64,000 bases of DNA from Buddleja alternifolia (Eukaryota; Streptophyta; Magnoliopsida; Lamiales; Scrophulariaceae). A program made the position numbers and the translations under genes. Positions within the stretch are counted from its first letter, which is position 1, and each line of letters begins with the position of its first letter. Under the pieces are notes generated by a model that made no database searches, had not been told where the DNA came from, and was given only the letters and a program-made list of their open reading frames with translations. The stretch lies in NCBI GenBank assembly GCA_019426215.1, contig CM033405.1:33572199-33636198 (forward strand), written 5' to 3'. Positions 1 through 11,600 of the stretch are shown piece after piece.

Positions 1-205
1 ATTATGGTAATTAACATAAATTATAGTAATCCAGTGAAATGCATTTATTGCATTTAATATCTAATCAAAATATAAGAATTGAAAAATAATGGTGGGACAT
101 AACATCATTCATATATATTATATAGCATCAGTAATATAATATATATATATATATATATATGCAATTTTTGTGCTCTGATGGAGATTTTATTGCAATTTTG
201 AGCAG

Positions 206-358
206 GTGTGGGAGGTGAACATCTCAAAGTGTGATCCTTCAAATTCCGAGATAAAGACATTGATTTCATCCTCAAGAGTTACTTGTTTTTGTAACTTGCC
301 TGTGCCAGAAAATGCCAAGGATGCTGGTCAAAATCTCAAAAAATTCTCGAAATTATAG
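206..358 (+). CDS. possible 3'-terminal exon of an off-window gene
   Basis: A stretch of 51 codons is open on the plus strand directly after a good splice acceptor (TTTTGAGCAG at 196-205) and ends in TAG at 356-358. The reading has protein-like composition (begins VWEVNISKCDPSN, ends LKKFSKL). I do not recognise a family, and the rest of the gene would lie left of the window. It could equally be a chance open frame or a gene relic; no start codon or second exon is visible here. Confidence 0.3.
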   Translation: MWEVNISKCDPSNSEIKTLISSSRVTCFCNLPVPENAKDAGQNLKKFSKL

Positions 359-369
359 TTCTATAAAAG

Positions 370-537
370 CGGAACGGATCTTTTATCCCACAATAATGTG
401 CCACAATGGTGTCACATCATTGTGTGATTGACAAGTGTTAATTTAAAAAAAACTGTTAATAATAATTCAAATTAAATGGACACTTGTCAATCCCACAATG
501 ATGCGACACCATTGTGGGATAGAAGATTCGCTCCGAT
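370..537. repeat. small inverted-repeat element (MITE)
   Basis: Two arms of about 60-70 bases are imperfect reverse complements: the left begins CGGAACGGATCTTTTATCCC, and the right, read on the minus strand, begins CGGAGCGAATCTTCTATCCC. The left arm has an extra partial copy of the ACAATGGTGTC motif. Both flanks carry ATAAAAG (363-369 and 538-544), which fits a 7-bp target duplication. There is no coding content. The superfamily is not assigned. Confidence 0.75.
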
Positions 538-1121
538 ATAAAAGAGACTTCAACCCGCGGTGGCGCCAAGCCAAAATTTCCACGAGGGTATTTCAGTCTT
601 TTCAGCCAGTCACTCACCGTAGCTGTAGACTCGAGCTATAAATTGACGACATCTCTCTTCTAATAATATCTTATAGAGGGATTAATAAGATTTTATAGCA
701 TTGTCATGAATTTAAGCATTATTTATTAATCCATGCATAAATCATGTTATCTACTGAACGCATGTAATCATTCTTTCAATATTCTTCCCTCACTTGATTT
801 GTTCATATTTACGATTTGAATAAAAGATAAAAGATTGCAAAGGAATTGCAGAGTGAGAAGAAAATACAAATTCCCCTGTATAAATGACAATCATAAGAAC
901 CATTTTATTCATGAGATATGAAGACAATACATATCACTAGATATATCATACAAAAGAATTATATAGCTAGATCACCATTCCTAAGGAGACAATATCTACA
1001 CTTTATTTCTTATAACAAATTAAAAATATAAGTTCCTTTATAAACTAATCCATATATGTACACCAATAGATGGATTAACATGATCTTTATTGAAGATATA
1101 TATATATATATATATATATAA

Positions 1122-1221
1122 ATTAAATGTGTAAAAAACCCTAAGAATTATCAATTACTATATTATCAATACATATATAGGGCAACTTTACTATGATAAT
1201 TCTTAGGGTTTTTTACACATT

Positions 1222-1225
<4 letters not shown>
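1122..1225. repeat. perfect 32-bp inverted repeat (foldback) in the 3' flank of the polygalacturonase gene
   Basis: Positions 1122-1153 and 1194-1225 are exact reverse complements over 32 bases, separated by a 40-base loop and bordered on both sides by (AT)n tracts that lengthen the potential stem. The right arm ends 38 bases from the polygalacturonase stop codon, so a transcript of that gene would carry the hairpin in its 3' UTR. It may be a recent MITE inserted in a TA-rich site. Confidence 0.8.
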
Positions 1226-1256
<31 letters not shown>

Positions 1257-2504
1257 TAATAATTAAGGGCAACGAGGTGAAACTGTTCCTAAGTAGTGTA
1301 AATTGACATTGTTACATAGAGCTTGGCATTTTCCACCATTTTTAGCTACCAAATCTACATTTTGCAACACAATTCCTTGGCATGGATGCCTTTTACTGCA
1401 GTCGAAATCGATAGCTATTTTTGAAGCACTTGTTCCCTTTATGTTTTGGTACACAACATTTTTTATTTGTACTGCTGAACCTTGAAATATATAAATATAT
1501 AATTATATAAAAAAAAATCTACTAGAGAAAATTTAAAAAGTGAGATTTATTGAATATTTAGTAAAGGGATTTTGTGTGTTTGATACCTGTTCTTTGCAGG
1601 GTTTATCTTGATCACAATAGTTTTGGTCTATGATTATGGGGTTTTTCACATTTTGCATCTCTATGTTCTGGAATTTGATGTTGTTTGCACTTCCAGATCC
1701 ACCCTGTATGTATATACACATATATATATATGTATTTCAAAATTAATAACATCTTTGTAATAAAAACACCATGCATAAATTGCTTGAACAAAATAACTTT
1801 AAATTTGTTACCCCTATGGTTCAAATATTAATTAAAGTACTAATCGGAATTCGATGATACTGTACATAGAGATGTGCCCGAATCCGATAATATAGTAGAT
1901 ATCTATTATTCTTCGAAAATGATAATATCAAAGAATAACGTTGATACAGTGATATCATCAGCCATATTGTTGATAGTAATATCAGATATTTTATCTTCGA
2001 TGTATGATAGTTACATTTTTCCTACTATTTTACTATATTTTAGAATTTCAATAAACATTGTATGGTATATATATTTATTTTGTATCGTCCGATAATATTT
2101 TAAAACGCCGCTAACGATGTGAAACTATACCTGATATGTCTTGATTCTGACTCCATTTGTGGTTCCAGAAAGCTTAGCTCCATTAACCACAACATCTGAG
2201 ACACGAGCTTCTGAATTTCCAGAACCTAAGCTTCCAATACTGAGTTTTTAAAATAAAAATTCAACTTAAAAAAAAATCAATATTTTAATTTCATTATAAT
2301 TTAAGATATTTTCATATAAAATTATGGATTTTTGAATCTAAACCTGATGCCGTGGCCAGGTCCACAGCTAATATCCGTGGCTTGAACCTTCTGTGATCCA
2401 CTTAATTACAATTGAAATACAGTCATCACCTTGATATACAATCACATTTTCTTTTTAGTTTCATATTAATAAAAAATGTTTCTATAAATATGATTTAGCT
2501 TGAT

Positions 2505-2960
2505 TATCGTTGGCCTAATTCGAACCAAACCGACGACTAAATGGGTCCAACCGACCAGATAACTATCAAACAAGATTATAGACTGGACTTGGCAGAGTCA
2601 AACTGCCTACGTACCTAATTATATAGGATCAAGTTTATATGTAGTTCAAAAAAGTTGGTTGATGGATACATATTTGCTTCGTATAATATGAGGCCAAAGA
2701 CCAGATTGAACACTTAAGAGAATAGAAAAACGAAGTAAATCTAAAGAGTATTTCGAGAGAATTTATTGCTGGTTCTTCTCATAAATGATTTTTGAGGGGG
2801 TATTTATAGTAGGAAGATTGGTCACTATTCATGATGTGACATCTGGGCTGGTTGGGCCTGGACACTTACTCAATATTTATGGGACCTTTTGTATTCGACT
2901 TTCCAGTTCGGTTAATCTGGTCGGATCATAACCCGACCCGTATACCAGACACGCGGGTTT
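2505..2960. repeat. dispersed repeat in polygalacturonase intron 4 (related to 48744-49200)
   Basis: This stretch of intron shares interrupted similarity with 48744-49200, clearest around CTACGTACCTAA, AGGATCAAG and ATGTAGTTC, and has the same order of motifs with TATTTATA and GTTCATGA-like boxes further on. It has no long open frame. A solo LTR or LTR fragment is possible, but I could not fix the ends or a target duplication. Confidence 0.4.
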
Positions 2961-4390
2961 TAGATATTTTATGATTTATAATGATAAAATACTGATATCT
3001 TATCTATTAATTAGACAATGGCACTTTTTGACTTATCAAAATAAATTAAGAGATTTTTTTCCTAAGAATTATGTGATTTTTTGAAGTTCTCAATTAGAAA
3101 TTGAGCATCTGCTCCCAAACTTTTTAAATGTTGCAGATTTATTAGTCTCACAATTTAAATTTTTTTGTATATTTGGCACACACTGTTAGAATTTTGGATG
3201 CAATTAACCACATTAGTGTTACGTGATGGTAAGTCTTGCTGATTTGATGAGTTTTAAGTCTTGCTGATTTGATGAGGAAAACTCATGTGAAATGCACCTG
3301 AGGATTTCAAATAAGTTATTTTCACACGAGTTCTATCGAACAATTGACTGACATTAATCCCTTTTCAAGCCTTCACGTTCCTTTCACACGAATATTCCCC
3401 ACCAAATCAACATACTTAACGGTCAGTCGGTCACATGATACTGGTCATTTGGTCAATTTCGTCTAAAAATCAACGTGTGGACCAAAATATGCAATAAATT
3501 TTAAATTGTTAGGCTAAATGTACAAAACCTGTAATAGTTGATCGAGTTCGGAATTTCTCAAACCCTATATGGAACGGGACCGAAGTGCAATTTTTCTAAA
3601 GAAAATTTAATAGTTGTATGAATATGAATGTATATTTATGTGTATATGTATGTATTATATACCTGTGCCTATAGAGCATTTTGAGATTTGGATGTTTTGA
3701 GTGGCTGTGACATGAATTCCATCAGTATTGGGGCTTTTTTCTTGAGAATTCACAATAAGATTGGAAGCTTCAACATTTGTGCACTTGTCAAAGGAAAAAT
3801 GAATTTGTTGTGCATTTTGGATCTTGAGATTCTTTACAACCAAGTTTGTGCACTTGTAGAAGGTTAAAGCCTGCAGCAATCTTGTGGATTAATGATATTA
3901 TGTAAATCATTTAGTTTGTTAGATTAATAAAGTAGGACATCAAGAAGATAAATTAAGAAAAAATGTTAATTTTATGAAAAAAGAGGGGAAAAAAATTGTA
4001 GATCTCCCAGGTAACACACTCTATCACAATGACACATTAATTATGAAACTATAAGGTAATTTTGACATCATATTGAAATAATTTCACATCACATAGTTAC
4101 AAAAATAATATAGGCTAGGTGCTTTTTTATTTAAAAAGGGAATGTCTTGGAGGAATATATCAAGGTCTAGCTAGTCCAATTAAAAATAAAACAAATTAAA
4201 CTGGGCAATTCAGTAAAAACAAAAAAAATGAAAATAAGATAATAAATGGGGTAAAGGTCGTGTGACAATATAAAAAACAGTGGTACAAATATAAATAATT
4301 AATAAATCAATCCAAACTTATTCAACCCGAAGCAACTTCGGGCTTTCTCTCTAACTTCGGGCTTTTTCTTTTTTCTCTTTAAAAACTTAC

Positions 4391-6381
4391 ATGAATGAGA
4401 ATGACAGTGGTCAACCGCCGCCGGCGGATCTGACCAGGGAACGTAATACGAAAAATTTCAAAAGGGGTTTGGGAGGCGAGGAAAAGAATTTTGTTTCATC
4501 GGAAAATATTGATGACGAGGATACGAATATGGATAAACAAGACAATCAATATGCAACCGGCGATAAGAACGCATGGCACTCCGGTAAGTTGCATGGCTCA
4601 TGGACCCAACCGCAGCCGGTGAAGAAATACTATATGTGAGAAGGAGAAACTGATGACTGGGATCAAACTATCATATCTGAGATTAAGTCCAAAGGCAATG
4701 CTACATTAAAGCATAACCTCCCAATACCTGTTCCGGAGGTTTTTGTCACGGTAGAAGAATGGCTGGAATTCTATGGTCCGTATAGACGTGCTCTGCTAGT
4801 TAAAGTTCTTGGGAGGAAAGTGGGTTTCGCCAATTTATGGCAGCGGATGCGTACCATATGGCAGATCAACGACTTGGATCCGGTTGATGTTGGGAACGAT
4901 TTTTACCTAGTTCGTTTTACATCGAAAGAAGATTATATGAGAGTCCTAGAGGGTGGACCTTGGACGGTGATGGGTCACTATCTAACTGTTCAAAAGTGGA
5001 AACCCGATTTCCAACCGACAAAAGCCCACATACAATCGACTCTAGTTTGGGTTCGTTTTCCAGAAATTCCAATAGAGCTATTTAAGTATAAAATCCTTTC
5101 AAGAATGGGGGCGACAATTGGCCGTGTTGTGAAAATAGATAAGCATATGGAACACTCGCTACGGGGTCGCTTTGCCCGGGTTTGTATCGAGATAGATTTT
5201 GCGAAACCATTAACACCGTATATTCTTTTAAATGGTCGTCTACAACCAGTTGAATATGAGGGTTTACACATGATTTGCTTTGAGTGCGGGTCGTATGGTC
5301 ACCGAAAAGAAACTTGTGGGAAGAACGCGCACTCGAAAAATACAACAGAAACTCACACTACATCCTCGGTACACCACGATGAGGAAGAAAACATGGAAAT
5401 GGGAGGAAATTTGGATGCCCAAACAACAGAGAATACGGGCCGTGGATGATGGCCCAAACAAGGGCCCGAAAATCATCTAGGAATCCGAACGTTGCTGGAG
5501 ATCATGGAAAAATAGAAAGCAATAATATCTCTATGGAAAAATCCCAATCAGCTACAACGTGTTTCCAAAAAGTGAGACAATCAGAGAAAACTCCTATTAA
5601 TCAGGTAACTAAGGAAGGAAAGTCAATACCAATATCCACTAAGAAATGGCAACCTAAAATAAACAACGTTCAGGACCAAATAGGAGGGTCCAGATTCAAT
5701 GTTCTCATGGAAGATACAATTGAAGAAGAAGCCCAAACATTATTCCATGTTGGAGGCACCCAATTTGCACATTCTGATCTACTAGCTTCCGGACCAACAC
5801 GGCCCAAGAAAGGTGTTGCTGCGAAAAAGGCCGAAAAGTTAAAGAACAATGAGAAGCCCACCCAGAGAAAAATTCACAATGGCCCAGCAGCCCGAACATG
5901 GCAGAGTACAGTTAACAAGGAGAAAATGGTGATGGACTCTGACCCAACTATTGATACAGCCCAACTACCGCGGTTGGGTAAAGGTAACACATATCCAATT
6001 TATAATAATTCTATTGGGTCCATGCCAATTGAAACTCAAATTAATACTTCCCCCTCTCTTATTTCAACCCACCCTAACACCCAACTCCGACAACCTGTAG
6101 CACACACATTTAATAATAATTCTTTCTATGATAATTTATCCCAATCCCCCTCTTTGGTATTTAAAGCCGGTTTAAAAGACCTGGCGAAGACGGGTCAGCT
6201 TGAACCTGGCCCGTCCAATTTTTTAAACCCAGGCGGGTCAAAACATCCCGACTTGGAATATATCGAAATTGCAGGTGACGATATCCCTCCGGATAACAAT
6301 TCTAAGGCGAATATGGAGTTCGAACTTATGGATAATCCAATATTTGATGTCATGTGGGGTGGTCACCCCCCCGAGGTATGA
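4391..6381 (+). pseudogene. LINE ORF1 (DUF4283 / CCHC nucleic-acid-binding protein), broken
   Basis: ORF1 proteins bind LINE RNA. Frame 2 runs from ATG 4391 through an in-frame TGA at 4637-4639 and on to 5449. It contains a DUF4283-like region (around 4740-5010: EEWLEFYGPYRRALLVK, EGGPWTVMGHYLTVQKWKP) and a CCHC knuckle CFECGSYGHRKETC near 5277-5318. The tail continues in frame 1 from 5446 to 6381, overlapping by ATGA; this low-complexity, Asn/Pro/Ser-rich part fits the usual disordered C-terminus, so a frameshift near 5440 is likely. The ORF ends 40 bases before ORF2. Confidence 0.85.
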
Positions 6382-7940
6382 TCCTATTTGTTCCAATTCT
6401 TTACCCTATTTATTTTTATAATGAATGCTATTTTTTGGAATTGTAGGGGAGCTGGAAACTCGATTTTTCTTAATAGTCTTTTGGATACTCTCCATATTAA
6501 TGACCCGACCATCCTTGTTCCTATGGAAACCCGGGTTCAGAGCAATCGAGCTAATTCAATTCTTTGTCGAAGCCGATTCGATAAGCTTGAAAAAGTTGAA
6601 GCCAGGGGCTTCGCGGGAGGTATTTGGATTTTTTGGAAGTCTAATGAGGTGGATTTAGAGTTTATTGATGCCAATGATCAGAGCATCACAGCTATTGTTA
6701 GAAATTTCGGGAAAACTAATTGGATTCTCACTGCTATTTATGCGAGTCCACAAGTGGAAAATTGTGATCATCTCTAGGATTACATCAAAAGGCTTGCCCA
6801 CGCAGTGCGGGGCCCGTGGCTCTTGGTCGGTGACATGAACGTTGTAACATCAGTGGATGAAAAATCAGGGGGTGCTCCAATAGACTATAGTAAATGCCGT
6901 AATTTCATAGACTGTGTTGAGAATTGTAGATTCATTGATCTCAAACTCGTAGGCATTCCGTTTACGTGGGCTAAAGGGGGTAACTCATCCCTTCAAGAAC
7001 GTCTTGACAGAGCTATATGCACTTCGGACTGGCATCTCGCTTTCCCTCATGCTGTGGTTCGTCACTTACCCCGGACTGTTTCCGATCATGCGCCTCTTCT
7101 ACTGTCGCTGGCTGGGTATCGGAATAACAACAATAATCCTACTCAGGCCCGTATTCGGGCTGGTTGGTTTATAGATTCGGAATTGCAGATTGTATTAAAG
7201 ATATTAGAGGTAAGGCAAATAATTGGAATAAGGATATTTTCGGAAATGTCTTTAGACGTAAGCGAGAGCTTATGGCTCGGATTGGGGGTATTCAAAGGGT
7301 GCAAAGCCAAAATTTTAATAGATATCTTCAGAAGCTGGAATCTAAACTCTTAACTCAATATCATGAGACTCTGCGTTAGGAGAAAATTATATGGAAACAA
7401 AAATCTCGGATTCGTTGGCCTAAGTCCGGAGATTTGAACACTTGATTTTTTCATATTGCGGCAGCTACTAAACAAGGAAGAGTCCGGATTAGCAGTTTCA
7501 AGAGAGATGATGGTACGTGGGTGACAGATGCGTCTAGTCTCAAAGAGATGGCTATTGATTTCTATCAAAATCTCTATGGCACTGCCGATCCCGTTGCTCA
7601 ATACACGCTGACTGAGAATTTTCCTCGATTGTCAGCTCACAATATCACAACCTTACAATTGCCGGTTTCTAAAGATGAGGTTAAACGTGTGTTATGGGAG
7701 ATGCATCCTACTAAGTCTCCGGGACCGGATGGATTTCAGCCTATATTCTATCAGAAATGCTGGGATTCACACTACTACAGAAATGATCTATTACAGCGGT
7801 TTTTTTTGGCCAATTACAGCGGTTTTAACCGCTGTAATAGGTACCACTGTAATTGGTTCAGGCCAATTACAGCGGTTAAAAACCGCTGTAATAGGCACCT
7901 ATTACAGCGGTTTTGGAAAAAAATTTAAAATTTTTTTGAC

Positions 7941-8230
7941 CGTGTCGGAATAATACGAAATTCGCACGGTCATAATGAAACGGCATTCTGAACAAAACGC
8001 AAGGCATAGCCTTGCGCTCTCGTGATTTTAGCCATTCGAGATCGTTTAAGGCCTCAAATTTGCGTTTTATTAAGAAAATACCCTATTTTCGTAATAAAAC
8101 GCAAATTTGAGGCCTTAAACGATTTCAAATGGCTAAAATTCCGAGATCGCATGAAAATGTCATGCGTTTTGTTTAGAATACTGTTTCGCTATGACTATAC
8201 GAATTTCGAGTCATTTCAATACCGCAAAAT
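7941..8230. repeat. long inverted repeat (foldback) inside the CACTA element
   Basis: Two arms of about 140 bases (roughly 7941-8080 and 8086-8230) are imperfect reverse complements around a centre near 8083. The inner 50 bases (8030-8080 against 8086-8140) are nearly perfect, for example AAGGCCTCAAATTTGCG on one side and its complement on the other. Similarity falls outward but the order of motifs is kept (ACAAAACGCA, CGAAATTCG). A transcript would fold into a long hairpin. Confidence 0.85.
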
Positions 8231-8255
8231 TTCAACCGAGAAATATTTTCGTAAA

Positions 8256-8593
8256 TACACAAATATACATACACAAATATACATACACCCATCCTCACAT
8301 ACACAAATATACATACACCCATCCACACATACACAAATATACATACACCCATCCACACATACACAAATATACATACACCCATGAACATATACCCAAATAT
8401 ACATACACCCATCCACATATACACAAATATACATACATCCATCAATATATACGCAATATACACAAACCCATCCACATATACACAAATATACATACACCCG
8501 CACATACAAAAATATACACATATACACAAAATAAATACACACACACATACACAAATATACATACACCCACACATATACACATATACAAATATA
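8256..8593. repeat. minisatellite of ~30-bp ACACAAATATACATACACCC units
   Basis: About ten to twelve degenerate copies of a roughly 30-base unit follow one another; the core is ACACAAATATACATACACCC followed by ATCCACAT. Both strands stay open through the array and give His/Tyr/Thr-rich or Cys/Met/Val-rich repeat peptides; this follows from the repeat and is not evidence of a gene. It is followed by a (GGC)n/(GGT)n stretch (8643-8715) and GA-rich tracts (8746-8785). Confidence 0.85.
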
Positions 8594-8648
8594 GATATAT
8601 ATATATAGAGGGAAGAAGAGAGAAAGAGAAGAAGCTTACTATCGTCGT

Positions 8649-8680
<32 letters not shown>

Positions 8681-11600
8681 TAAGTGGTGGTGGCGGTGGC
8701 GCCGGTAAGTGGTGGTGATGTCGAGCTTTTTTGGGGAGGGGGGGATCGAGAGAGAGAGAGAGACCGAGAATAGAGAGAGAGAGAAGCTGAAATGGGTTTT
8801 AAATTTTGAGAGTGGAAGAGAGAAGCGGGAAGATAAAAATATTTTGAATTTTTTCGTACATGGCCTATTACAGCGGTTTTTTTAAAAACCTCTGTAATAG
8901 GTATACACTATTACAGCGGTTTTTTTAAAAACCCCTGTAATAGGTTAAATTTTTTTTTTTTGGCGGCCTTTTACAGCGGTTCAGTAGTGAACCGCTGTAA
9001 TAGACCTGGCACCTATTACAGCGGTTCATGAAAGAACCGCTGTAATAGGTGCCGCGTATTACCTATTACAGCGGTTCTTTTACGAACCGCTGTAATATCC
9101 CCCTCCGTTCAGCGGTTTTTTGAAAAATCGCTGTAATTGGGGCGCTGTAATACGCTCTTTTTGTAGTAGTGTCAGTTGGAGATGACATCACATTTACGGT
9201 GAGCGAGGCTCTCCGCTCTGGTATGATCGACCCTAGTCTCAATGAATCTCTTATTACTTTAATTCCTAAAGAGAAGAATCCGACACATCTTTCTAAATTT
9301 CGTCCAATCAGCCTTAGCAATGTGATCCTCAAAATTATTACTAAAACTCTAGCTAATAGGTTGAGAAACATGCTTGATATTCTTAGCCCCCAAACTCAAA
9401 GTAGCTTTATTCTTGGTAGACAAACCATTGATAATGTGATTATTACCCAAGAGGTCATTCATAATTTAAGTCACACTAAGGGCCAAAAAGACTATTTCAT
9501 ATCTAAAATTGATTTTGAAAAAACATATGATAGGGTGGATTGGACTTTCTTAGAAAATGTGTTGAAAGAGATGGGATTCCCTGCCAACTGGATAAGCTTT
9601 ATTTTGAGTTGTACCACCACAGCTAGACTCTCCCTCCTTTGGAATGGAGAATCTACAGAATGGTTCAACCCTAAACGAGGACTTCGGCAGGGAGACCCGC
9701 TATCCCCTTACTTGTTTGTTTTTTGTGTGGAAAAACTAGGCTCTCTTATCAGCAAAGCAGTTCGAGATAAACATTGGCGGCCCATTCCTACATCTCGTCA
9801 AGGCCCGCGAGTCTCTCATCCAATGTTTGTTGACGATCTTATCCTATTTGGCGAGGCTTCGGAGCATCAAATCGATATTATTACCCACATCCTTCAGTCC
9901 TATTGTAAGATGTCGGGTCAGCTAGTGAATATGGATGAATCAGGAATGTTCTTCGCTAAAAATATTCGGGGTCCTAGAGCTCGTGTCCTTAGCCGGCGGG
10001 CGAACCTCCAGATTACTCACGATTTGGGCCGGTATCTTGGAGCTTCGATGCACCACTCTAGAATCCGTATCAAAGACTATAGATTTCTTGTGGACAGAGT
10101 CGAGAGAAAATTAAATGGTTGGCGGAGGAAAAATTTAGCTATAGCTGGGCGTACAACTCTTATAAAATCGGTAAGTACAGCTATTCCCTCCTATTGTATG
10201 CAGACTTGTCTAATTCCAGCTGGCATATGCGATCAAATTGACAGAGCTAATCGGCAATTTCTCTGGGAAGGCTCGGAGAAGGTCCGTAAAATGCATCTCT
10301 TATCGTGGGACAAAGTTTGCCAACGTAAAACTCACGGGGGCCTTGGTATTCGGGATACTCGAGCTGTGAATCTAGCTTTCCTCGGGAAATTTGGCTGGCA
10401 ACTCTTAACTCAAGATACCAAGCTATGGGTCCAAGTTCTTTGGCATAAATACGTTTTCCGTACCCGTGCGAGAGCTCGAAATACAACCTCCCATACGTGG
10501 CGTAGCATACAAGCGGCATCTCCTATCCTTGCACGCGGCATTCGGTGGAAAATCGGTAATGGTCAAACGATTAAGTTTTGGCATGGTATTTGGCTGGGTC
10601 ACTCGAGTTTGAGGCAATACATCACTCCTTCCGAATTAGACTTGAATCGGACTGTCTCTAGCTACTGGAACGAAGCTATCGGTTGGAAATGGAACGAAAT
10701 TCCAGATTTGGGAAGTGATATTATGCAACAGTTGGCCAATATTGACCTTAATAGTCAAAGCAACATTGAACATGTTATCTACTGGACCCTTTCCAACAAA
10801 GGCATATACTCTTGTAAGAGTGGATATGATTTGGCCACGGGTTGCATGGATAATAACCTTAATGATGACATGAGTATGTGGAAACATCTTTGGCAGATTA
10901 AGGTTGCTCATAGACGTAAATTTTTCTTGTGGCTGCTACGGCATAATCGTATTCTAACAAACTCCGCTTTTTTACGTTGTGGCATTCGTTCTGATTCCGT
11001 TTGTAACTTTTGTGGTCATCATGATGAGACGGCGCTTCATGCTCTCCGCGATTGTGATTAGATGGTCGATATTTGGCGGCAACTCGTTTCTCCTCGCTAT
11101 CTCATGAAATTTTTCTCTCTAAATCTGGTGGAGTGGATAGATTGGAATATTACGTCGACGGCTAACAGGTATGCATGGGGTGGCGATTGGTCTATTATTT
11201 TTACTGAGACAATTAATATTTTGTGGCAGGAACGTAACAAATCTTTACACAATGAGGAGGATTCTCGCCACACGGTGTCTCTAAATCGGATCTGAGCGCG
11301 GGTAGAAGAGACGAAACATCTGGTTAAAGAGGACCCAGAGGTTCTTACGGAGACTATTCAAGTAGGTTGGACTCGCCCAAAAAACGGTTGGACAAAGCTG
11401 AATGTCGATGCCTCCATGCATAGGAGACAATCTCAACATCCTGACTTGGCGGCCATTAGTGGATTGTTAAGAAGTTCTAATGGTAATTGGTGTGGAGGAT
11501 TTGCCGGCTCTATTGAGCCATGTTCGGTCCTAGATGCAGAATTGAAGAGTATTCTCCAAGGACTGACGTATGCATGGGACAAAGGGATTCGAAACATTGA

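Larger units (their letters stand above)
7770..9171. mobile_element. non-autonomous CACTA (En/Spm) element
   Basis: The 1,402-bp element starts CACTACTACAG and ends TTTTGTAGTAGTG, the classic CACTA termini, and is flanked by a perfect 3-bp duplication TCA (7767-7769 and 9172-9174). Subterminal regions carry many copies of TTACAGCGG in both orientations, often paired as hairpins (7793-7915 and 8870-9155), typical of transposase-binding repeats. It encodes no transposase. Its interior holds a long foldback (7941-8230), a minisatellite (8256-8593) and GGC/GA microsatellites. It sits inside the reverse transcriptase region of the LINE. Confidence 0.93.

Noticed and set aside
8173..8580. Cys/Met/Val-rich open frames on the minus strand and His/Tyr-rich frames on the plus strand
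   Set aside because: They come from the 30-base minisatellite, whose unit is a multiple of three; several frames are open at once and none extends into normal sequence.
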